A DNA stretch of 38,376 bases, from positions 1-38,376 of the forward strand of contig JBNJHN010000014.1 in assembly GCA_051748565.1 (NCBI GenBank). The letters run 5' to 3'. This DNA is from SKPH01 sp051748565 (GTDB lineage: Bacteria > Bacillota > Dethiobacteria > DTU022). The translations under genes were made by a program, and so were the position numbers. Below the pieces are notes generated by a model. It was not told the origin of the DNA and made no database searches. It saw only the letters and a program-made list of their open reading frames with translations. Positions 32,890 through 38,376 of the stretch are shown piece by piece. Every line of letters starts with the position of its first letter. Position 1 is the stretch's first letter.

Positions 32890-34437
32890 TTAGTTAAAAT
32901 CGATTTCTTTCTCCACGGCTGCAACCAGTCTGCCGCTTGCAACCATTTCAACTGCTTTTTCAATCAGGGGATATAAAATCCGGTCCTTTTCCAAGAAGTC
33001 TATTTCTTCGCGCAGAAGATTATAGGCAGCAGTTGTACCTTGGCCAAGACTCTCTGCACCACGAAAATCTACAGCCTGAGCGGCGACAAGCAGCTCAATT
33101 CCGATTACCCGGGCAACATTATCGACTACTTTGCGTGCCTTTCGGGCAGCTGTTGTTCCCATGCTGACGTGATCTTCCTGGTTGGCAGACGATGGAATAG
33201 AATCAACACTGGCAGGGTGACAGTAGATTTTATTTTCACTGGCCAGTGAAGCCGCCGTATACTGTGCAATCATCATTCCGGAATTCAAACCACCCTCCTT
33301 GATCAGGAAAGGCGGCAACCCGCTTAAAGCAGGATTAACCAGACGTTCAATCCGCCTCTCAGCAATGCTGCCCAACTCGGCAACAGATATGGCAAGAAAA
33401 TCCATGGCCTGGGCTACGGGCTGACCGTGAAAATTTCCCCCGGAAAGAACTTTATTCTGATCAGGAAAAAGAAGGGGATTATCATTTGCCGAATTAATCT
33501 CAACTTCGAGAATACTATTTACATAATCGAGGGCATTGGCTGTTGCGCCATGGACCTGGGGTATACAGCGCAGACTGTAAGCATCCTGAACTTTTTGCGG
33601 ATCACTGCCGATAAGCTTGCTCCCCTCGATCAAACGGCGAATCACTTTTGAACTGTTAATATGACCCCGATATGGTCTGACTCCGGCTATCAAAGGATCG
33701 AAAGCATCCGGTACAGCCAACTGCGCTTCAAGGGTCAGGGCAGCAGTGATCAGCGCTGCCTTTGTTAAGTTTAGTGCATCAAAGTATGCTAATAAGCCAA
33801 TTGCCGTCAGGATCTGGGTTCCGTTAATCAGGGCCAACCCTTCTTTCTCAACAAGGGTTACCGTCTCAATCCCCGCGGAAGTCATGGCTTCCGCTCCAGG
33901 CATCCTCCTGCCCCGGTAATATGCTTCACCCTGCCCGGTCAAAACCAGGGCCAGGTGTGAAAGCGGAGCCAGATCACCGCTCGCACCCAGTGAACCCTGC
34001 TCGGGAATAACCGGAATTACCCCTTTATTTAAAACTTCGGTCAAACGCTGCAAAAGCAGAGGCCGAATACCTGAAAAACCCCTTGCCAGGGCATTTATCC
34101 TGAGGACCAGGGCAGCGCGAACCACCTCTTCAGGGAGCGGTTCTCCGATAGCGGCAGCATGGCTGGCAATCAGGTTTTTCTGCAGCTCAATAGCATCTTC
34201 CTGGGAAATGTTCACATCACTGAAACGCCCAAAGCCGGTGGTAATACCATAAACCACCGCACCTTCAACAATCAATCTTTCGAGCATAGCCCGGGACCGC
34301 TCAACCCTCTTTAAAGCCTGCGGATCGAGGATAACCGGTACATACTGCCTTGCAACCCGGACAACATCCTCCACTCTAAAACCTCCGCCGTTAATAGTCA
34401 GCGGATTACTTCTTTGTTTGCCATCCAAACTCATCAC
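32890..34437 (-). CDS. hutH: Histidine ammonia-lyase
   Basis: Histidine ammonia-lyase (515 residues, usual length about 505-510) converts L-histidine to urocanate and ammonia in the cytoplasm. The Ala-Ser-Gly triad that cyclises to the MIO cofactor is at 152-154 in GSLGASGDLAPLSHLAL. Also present are GITTGFGRFSD with the active-site Tyr neighbourhood, SHAAAIGEPL, and SSANQEDHVSMG with the glutamate expected in histidine lyases. The start is the GTG at 34437 or the ATG directly after, both behind AGGAGG. Urocanase, imidazolonepropionase and a formimino-glutamate enzyme are not in the window. Expression is governed by the promoter and attenuator just upstream. Related lyases act on ergothioneine, but the motifs and HutP context favour histidine. 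Confidence 0.95.
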   Translation of the reverse strand: MMSLDGKQRSNPLTINGGGFRVEDVVRVARQYVPVILDPQALKRVERSRAMLERLIVEGAVVYGITTGFGRFSDVNISQEDAIELQKNLIASHAAAIGEPLPEEVVRAALVLRINALARGFSGIRPLLLQRLTEVLNKGVIPVIPEQGSLGASGDLAPLSHLALVLTGQGEAYYRGRRMPGAEAMTSAGIETVTLVEKEGLALINGTQILTAIGLLAYFDALNLTKAALITAALTLEAQLAVPDAFDPLIAGVRPYRGHINSSKVIRRLIEGSKLIGSDPQKVQDAYSLRCIPQVHGATANALDYVNSILEVEINSANDNPLLFPDQNKVLSGGNFHGQPVAQAMDFLAISVAELGSIAERRIERLVNPALSGLPPFLIKEGGLNSGMMIAQYTAASLASENKIYCHPASVDSIPSSANQEDHVSMGTTAARKARKVVDNVARVIGIELLVAAQAVDFRGAESLGQGTTAAYNLLREEIDFLEKDRILYPLIEKAVEMVASGRLVAAVEKEIDFN

Positions 34438-34455
34438 CGGTTAATACCTCCTGAT

Positions 34456-34495
34456 AAAAAAATAAAAAAAGCACACGGGCTTAATCCCCGGTGCT
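34456..34495 (-). terminator. Attenuator terminator in the hutH leader
   Basis: AGCAC-CGGG pairs with CCCG-(T)-GTGCT around a seven-base loop (34470-34495), followed at once by TTTTTTTATTTTTTT. It lies between the hutH promoter and the hutH ribosome site, so without antitermination transcription should stop before hutH. Confidence 0.85.
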
Positions 34496-34523
34496 CCCTC
34501 ATATCTAATAACTATGAGCAGCA
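34492..34523 (-). promoter_or_regulatory. Antiterminator hairpin overlapping the hutH attenuator
   Basis: TGCT-G-CTCATA pairs with TATGAG-GG-AGCA around the loop GTTATTAGA (ten pairs with a small internal loop). The last AGCA is also the first part of the terminator stem, so the two folds exclude each other. The HutP triplets lie in its loop and 3' arm. Confidence 0.6.
34498..34514 (-). promoter_or_regulatory. HutP binding site in the hutH leader
   Basis: The mRNA reads UAG-UUAU-UAG-AUAU-GAG: three NAG triplets with exact four-base spacers, the known recognition pattern of HutP. It is directly ahead of the attenuator stem, as expected for a protein that decides between antitermination and termination. 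Confidence 0.8.
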
Positions 34524-34560
34524 GGATTGAATTATTTAAGATCTGCTTTTATCTGAGTTA

Positions 34561-34589
34561 ATATTATCCAATGCAGCCCTTATTGTCAA
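34561..34589 (-). promoter_or_regulatory. Sigma-A promoter of hutH-hutP
   Basis: A perfect TTGACA (-35) is followed after 17 bases by TAATAT (-10). Transcription would start near 34554, giving a leader of about 115 bases that holds the HutP site and attenuator. Confidence 0.75.
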
Positions 34590-34638
34590 TATAGCCATTC
34601 TTGATATATTTTAAACTTTCTGCCTGCACTTAAGGTGA

Positions 34639-35757
34639 TTAGGATAAATCAAGAGCGGTTCTGATTTCCTCCTTGACTGCCTTACAATCTTCCCTCTTGC
34701 CGGCATTTTCCAGGACCCCCCTGCTTTCAGTGCCGCCGATCCTGCCGAGAGCCCAGGCAGAATATTTACGAACCATACCCTGAGGATCTTCCATAGCCCG
34801 GGCCAACAACTTAATTGCTGCTTCATCACCGCTGTTGCCAAGGGCAATAGCTGCATTCCGTTGGAGAAATTTCTTTTCCCACATGTATCCATAGAGGATT
34901 GGTTGAACTGTTTCATAGTAGTAAGAATTATCCATATTCAGCAAAGCTGTAGGAGCCAGCTTCGGAGCCATTTCTGCCAGATAAGCATCGGGAACCAATT
35001 TTTGTTCAAGCCTTTTCTTATTCCGTGGACAGGCATCCTGGCAGATATCACAACCGTAGATCCATGAACCCATTTTCTCCCGTATATCCTGGGGAATATC
35101 CTCAGGGGCCCCTGGAAAATTGCCCGTTCCATAAGTGTTAAAGGCAATACAGCGAAGAGGATCCATTTGATAAGGTGCATAAAGGGCCCCTGTTGGGCAG
35201 GCTTTTATACAGAGGTTGCAGTCATCGGGACATAAGGAAGAAGCTTCCTTCATTTCAGGTTCAAGTTCGCCGTTCACAGCAAGCGCTGTTATGGCTACAT
35301 AACTGCCCCTGCCGGGGGCATAAATAAAAGTATTGCAGCCAAAAGTACCTACACCTGCCCTGACAGCGGCCTGGCGTTCAGGCATGGCCGGCCGCACGCC
35401 CACTTCCATTCCCAATTCCTGAAGAAACTCCTTGATCAAGCCCAGTCGGCTGCCAAAAAGGCGTTTTTTGCCTGGATATAAACGAGACTGGTAAGTTTTT
35501 CCAATGCTATTGACAAGTTCAGGCGGATAAGCCTGCTTGTAATAATCGTAAAGCAAGACAACGATGGATTTTGCCGAAGGAAGTACAAAGCGCGGGTCGG
35601 CTACCTGGGCCAATTGCAACAATCTTTCGCTGACCCAGCCGTAACCGTTGCTCCTTTCTTCAAGTGCCTGCGACAACTGTGGAAAAGGATCTGCTGTAGT
35701 AAAACCGACACTGTCAAAACCGATCTCCAAGGCATATTCTCTGATTTGACGCTCCAT
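34639..35757 (-). CDS. QueG-like Fe-S/corrinoid family protein with HEAT repeats
   Basis: A 372-residue cytoplasmic protein with the layout of epoxyqueuosine reductase: N-terminal corrinoid-binding-type domain, a double [4Fe-4S] region (CPDDCNLCIKACPTGAL, RCIAFNT, GCDICQDACPRN), and C-terminal HEAT-like repeats (ALGNSGDEAAIKLLARAM, ALGRIGGTES). Two features differ from canonical QueG: the stretch that normally reads V-D-T-G-P before the E-R pair is V-R-P-A here, so the catalytic aspartate appears absent, and the usual G-K-N is G-C-N (GVGTFGCNTF). It may therefore not make queuosine; a corrinoid or electron-transfer role is possible. The ATG follows GAGGTG. It is upstream of the hutH promoter and in the same direction. 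Confidence 0.8.
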   Translation of the reverse strand: MERQIREYALEIGFDSVGFTTADPFPQLSQALEERSNGYGWVSERLLQLAQVADPRFVLPSAKSIVVLLYDYYKQAYPPELVNSIGKTYQSRLYPGKKRLFGSRLGLIKEFLQELGMEVGVRPAMPERQAAVRAGVGTFGCNTFIYAPGRGSYVAITALAVNGELEPEMKEASSLCPDDCNLCIKACPTGALYAPYQMDPLRCIAFNTYGTGNFPGAPEDIPQDIREKMGSWIYGCDICQDACPRNKKRLEQKLVPDAYLAEMAPKLAPTALLNMDNSYYYETVQPILYGYMWEKKFLQRNAAIALGNSGDEAAIKLLARAMEDPQGMVRKYSAWALGRIGGTESRGVLENAGKREDCKAVKEEIRTALDLS

Positions 35758-35825
35758 AAATTCACCTCAAAATCAATAAATTTGATATTTCATCTTTTCT
35801 GTAAAGTATACTATAGCTTCATTTT

Positions 35826-37130
35826 TCATGTTTCGCTTTCACGGTAACACAACACAGCAGCTAAAGCTGTGAGAGAAAATAATAAGCAGACCAAAAATCC
35901 GTAACGATAAGCCTGCAGTGGGTAAATACGAGCTCCTTCGATTACAAGTCCATCCCAACCAAGGTCGAGGACATAACCAAAGAGCGGCTGAAGAATAGCC
36001 AATCCAAGAAATACACCGAGGTTGACCGCGGCAGTTACAGAGCCTGTATAACCGGGCGGGCTTGATTCCCTCGCCATCGGAAAGCTTAAAATTGTCGATG
36101 CCGCTCCGACTCCCAACAATATGCTCAGGCCATAGAACAACCCGAATGGCAGCATGCCTCCCGGCCAGGCTGTAAGGAGAAGCCAGAAAACCACGCTACA
36201 TGTTACGAGGATTACCGCAGGAATTTTTCTCGAACCGGTCCGGTCAGAAACCCACCCGGCCATCGGGGCACCTAGCATGTAACCGAGATAAGCCAGGACC
36301 ATAAAGGTTGCAGCCTGCTCCACATTGATCCCATAGACATGAACCAGGTAAGATACGCCCCAGGTACCGGAAAAAACAATAAAACCGCCGAATATACCCA
36401 GGTTCATTAAAAAAGGCATAAAAAGACGACGGTTGGAAAACACAACAGAAACTGTTTTAAATGAGAAAACCTGACTGCTTTCCGCTGCCGTATCACTTTC
36501 TACCTGGAGAATAACCTTGGAGCTGCAATCCTGTGGACGGTTGCGTACAAAATACCAGCTCAGCAGCGCAACTAATATTGTCAATAAGCCCACGAAAATA
36601 AACGAAGTCCGCCAACCGACAAGGTTAACCGATAAAGCCAGGGGCGTCGCACCCAGCAGGGCTCCGCTACCACTGATCAAAATCGCCAATCCCGACATTG
36701 TGGCAAAATCAGATGCCCTGAACCAGGCCGCCTGAAACTTGAAAATATTAATCAGGATGACTGAACCCCCAAGGCCAATCAGCAGCCGCCCAAAAAAAAC
36801 CAGGCCCGCATTTGGAGAAAATCCAATAACCACAGATCCGGCAGCCATAGCCAGACCTGTTAGAAGAGCAATATATCTGGGGCCAAGGCGATCAACAAGC
36901 AAACCACCGGGAATCTGCATAATGACATACATATAAGTATAAGCAGCGGCCAGGTTGCCCAGACCCGCTCCGGTCAGCCTGAATTCGGCTGTAAGCAGGT
37001 CGGCTACCACATTAAATGAAACACGGTGAAATGACGTAATTAAATGCAGCATGACCAGGAAGGCCCACATCACCCAGCGCATTCTAATAATTGGTAACAA
37101 CCCTGTGTTGTTTTTATCTTTTAAGCCCAC
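35826..37130 (-). CDS. Major facilitator superfamily transporter
   Basis: A 434-residue MFS transporter with 12 predicted membrane segments and a central loop around residues 195-225 that contains the basic NRPQD. The first loop motif (motif A) appears as GLLVDRLGPRYIALLTG and repeats in the second half as GWVSDRTGSRKIPA. The N-terminal S-F-H-R-V-S-F-N-V segment in helix 1 resembles anion:cation and nitrate/hexuronate-like members, but the substrate cannot be assigned. The GTG start has a poor ribosome site. It lies between the EamA transporter gene and the QueG-like gene on the same strand, 47 and 68 bases apart. Confidence 0.88.
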   Translation of the reverse strand: MGLKDKNNTGLLPIIRMRWVMWAFLVMLHLITSFHRVSFNVVADLLTAEFRLTGAGLGNLAAAYTYMYVIMQIPGGLLVDRLGPRYIALLTGLAMAAGSVVIGFSPNAGLVFFGRLLIGLGGSVILINIFKFQAAWFRASDFATMSGLAILISGSGALLGATPLALSVNLVGWRTSFIFVGLLTILVALLSWYFVRNRPQDCSSKVILQVESDTAAESSQVFSFKTVSVVFSNRRLFMPFLMNLGIFGGFIVFSGTWGVSYLVHVYGINVEQAATFMVLAYLGYMLGAPMAGWVSDRTGSRKIPAVILVTCSVVFWLLLTAWPGGMLPFGLFYGLSILLGVGAASTILSFPMARESSPPGYTGSVTAAVNLGVFLGLAILQPLFGYVLDLGWDGLVIEGARIYPLQAYRYGFLVCLLFSLTALAAVLCYRESET

Positions 37131-37177
37131 CGCCGGATCAATCCCTATTTCTGTTTTTTATATAAAATATATTTTTT

Positions 37178-38116
37178 TTATTCATAAGGAGGAAGTCCCC
37201 TTCTAATCATTGAAGCGCGTCTGGCAGCAAATTTAGCTGCAATAAAGGGGCGCATTTCTGCAACAAGTATTCCAGCTAAAATCAGCAAGACCCCGCTTAG
37301 TTTCAGGGGAGTGAAAAGCTCGTCCCAGAAAAGATAAGAAAAAAGACCTGCAAAAACAGCTTCCAGCGATAGAATTAAAACAGCGTGGGTGGGCGGTGTA
37401 TAGCGCTGGGCAATATTCTGGGTAACAAATGCTCCAATCGTGCAAAAAATGACCGCGTATAATATGGCGCCCCAGATCAAAGGGGGATGATAGAACATTG
37501 CCGCTCTTGGTTCGATAATAAAAGCGACCAGAAAACTGGCCAGCCCGGTAAAAGCAATCTGGGAAATGGCTAAAACAAGAGGATCGCGCCGCCTGACATG
37601 AATAGCAATCGCAATAATATGTGCGGCAAAGAAAAAAGCGCCGAGCAGCGTTAACCCGTCACCCGGGTTAAAACCGGTAACTTCGTCTGCAGATAACATA
37701 TAGAGGCCTGCTGCAGCCAACCCACCGCCCAGAAATGCCCACCAGCCCGGTGAATGCCTGGTGACGAAAAAATATAGAAAAGGAACTATTACAACTGCTG
37801 TACCGGTGATAAACCCGGATTTAGCCGGAGTAGTGTACAGCAGGCCAACTGTTTGAAAAGCAAAACCGCTAAAGAGAAATAACCCGATCAACCCACCCGC
37901 TAAAAAATCGGCGGAAGATGCTTTTATTAATCTTTTCCAAAAAAAAGGCGTAAGTATTAATGCTGCTATAGAAAAACGCAAACCCAGGTACGTGAAAGGA
38001 TCAATTATCTCCAGCGCTGCTTTCATGACCACAAAATTCGAACCCCAGAATAGTGCCACAAAAAAGAGGGAAATATCGGCCAGGATCATTTTTTTGCCGG
38101 TTGCGTATTCTTTCAT
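37178..38116 (-). CDS. EamA-family (DMT) transporter
   Basis: A 312-residue membrane protein of the drug/metabolite transporter superfamily with two EamA repeats, each of five membrane segments. Repeat 1 has FWGSNFVVMKAAL and the FTYLGLRFSIAALIL segment; repeat 2 has FVTQNIAQRYTPPTHAVLILSLEAVFAG, shown here in part, with the typical P-x-x-A and S-L-E-x-V-F-A features. Members export amino acids or other metabolites; the substrate is unknown. The ATG follows GAGG and the C-terminus is short and basic. A strong hairpin lies just ahead of the gene. Confidence 0.88.
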   Translation of the reverse strand: MKEYATGKKMILADISLFFVALFWGSNFVVMKAALEIIDPFTYLGLRFSIAALILTPFFWKRLIKASSADFLAGGLIGLFLFSGFAFQTVGLLYTTPAKSGFITGTAVVIVPFLYFFVTRHSPGWWAFLGGGLAAAGLYMLSADEVTGFNPGDGLTLLGAFFFAAHIIAIAIHVRRRDPLVLAISQIAFTGLASFLVAFIIEPRAAMFYHPPLIWGAILYAVIFCTIGAFVTQNIAQRYTPPTHAVLILSLEAVFAGLFSYLFWDELFTPLKLSGVLLILAGILVAEMRPFIAAKFAARRASMIRRGLPPYE

Positions 38117-38135
38117 AATCAGCCTCGCAATAATA

Positions 38136-38171
38136 TTGCCCGGCCTGCCTGTTAAACTAGCGGCCGGGCAA
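38136..38171 (-). terminator. Hairpin after the ABC ATPase gene
   Basis: TTGCCCGGCC and GGCCGGGCAA form a perfect ten-pair stem around a 16-base loop that can pair further inside. It lies between the end of the ABC ATPase gene and the EamA gene and probably ends the upstream transcript, though no T-run follows. Confidence 0.6.
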
Positions 38172-38234
38172 CATTATATTATCACATCCTAAGTTACCTG
38201 GAAAACCATGCTGCAGAATAAAAGTAAGCCGGGA

Positions 38235-38376
38235 CTATATGATCTGGCCCAGGAAGGCCTTGGTACGTTCGTTTTTGGGATTACTGTAAAGCTCTTTAGG
38301 CGCGCCTTCCTCAACGATACGCCCTTCATCCATATAAATCATTCTATCACCAACTTCGCGGGCAAAACCCATCTCA
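38235..38376 (-). CDS. Amino-acid ABC transporter ATP-binding protein, C-terminal part
   Basis: The last 47 codons of a gene that continues beyond the window. The residues E-M-G-F-A-R-E-V-G-D-R, then MIYMDEGRIVEEGAPKELYS, then N-P-K-N-E-R-T-K-A-F-L match the C-terminus of polar amino-acid ABC ATPases of the GlnQ/ArtP/HisP group, including the H-loop-following helix. The Walker motifs lie outside. Substrate is unknown; such systems import glutamine, histidine, arginine or cystine. Confidence 0.88.
   Translation of the reverse strand, partial: EMGFAREVGDRMIYMDEGRIVEEGAPKELYSNPKNERTKAFLGQII

Noticed and set aside
32890..34437. Ergothionase instead of histidine ammonia-lyase
   Set aside because: The lyase keeps the histidine-type active-site motifs and is coupled to HutP and a HutP site; it stays only as a speculative link to the methyltransferases.
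1..38376. tRNA, rRNA, CRISPR arrays, intact insertion sequences
   Set aside because: None seen on reading both strands; a covariance-model scan would be needed to exclude small RNAs.

Overview
The window looks like chromosome from an anaerobic, Gram-positive bacterium of the Bacillota (Clostridia or Dethiobacteria-like). The pointers are a HutP antiterminator protein, a class A penicillin-binding protein with an acidic tail, ferredoxin-linked 2-oxoacid oxidoreductase genes, many MttB-type corrinoid methyltransferases, a good sigma-54 promoter, GTG/TTG starts behind strong GGAGG sites, and a gene that appears to read UGA as selenocysteine. Species cannot be named from the sequence. Almost every gene lies on the minus strand; the putrescine aminotransferase gene is the only clear plus-strand gene.

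Layout, left to right. 1-3.4 kb: a cell-wall unit (class A PBP, DUF4190, DUF2752). 3.8-5.1 kb: patA behind a sigma-54 promoter, closed by a strong hairpin. 5.3-10.4 kb: a probable minus-strand operon that begins with a selenocysteine thioredoxin-CcdA fusion, continues with korA and korB, and may run on into a small HTH protein and an enoyl-CoA hydratase. 10.5-12.1 kb: a decayed OFA-type transporter, a CBS-domain protein and an alpha/beta hydrolase. 12.1-32.2 kb: a catabolic cluster with four full MttB-family methyltransferases, a C-terminal remnant of a fifth, a UroD-family methyltransferase-like protein, a methenyl-THF cyclohydrolase-like protein, an opine-dehydrogenase-like protein, a three-subunit molybdenum hydroxylase, an MmgE/PrpD protein and a complete peptide/nickel-type ABC importer. 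32.3-34.6 kb: hutP and hutH behind a promoter and attenuator. 34.6-38.4 kb: a QueG-like Fe-S protein, an MFS and an EamA transporter, and the end of an amino-acid ABC ATPase.

How it may work together (inference). The importer would bring in a small N-containing, methylated compound. The MttB and UroD-like proteins would remove methyl groups to a corrinoid protein encoded elsewhere, and FchA would help move the C1 unit through folate. The Mo hydroxylase, opine-dehydrogenase-like and PrpD-like proteins would process the remaining skeleton. The hutH leader carries a textbook-like HutP site (three NAG triplets at 4-base spacing) in an antiterminator/terminator switch. A second run of five NAG triplets at the same spacing lies ahead of the first methyltransferase gene, so histidine may control both hutH and the methyltransferase cluster.

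The two strongest novel points are (1) the selenoprotein: an in-frame UGA at the first position of the thioredoxin W-C-x-x-C motif, followed by a hairpin that fits a bacterial SECIS element, and (2) the HutP leader with reversed hutH-hutP gene order and its possible second target before a methyltransferase operon.
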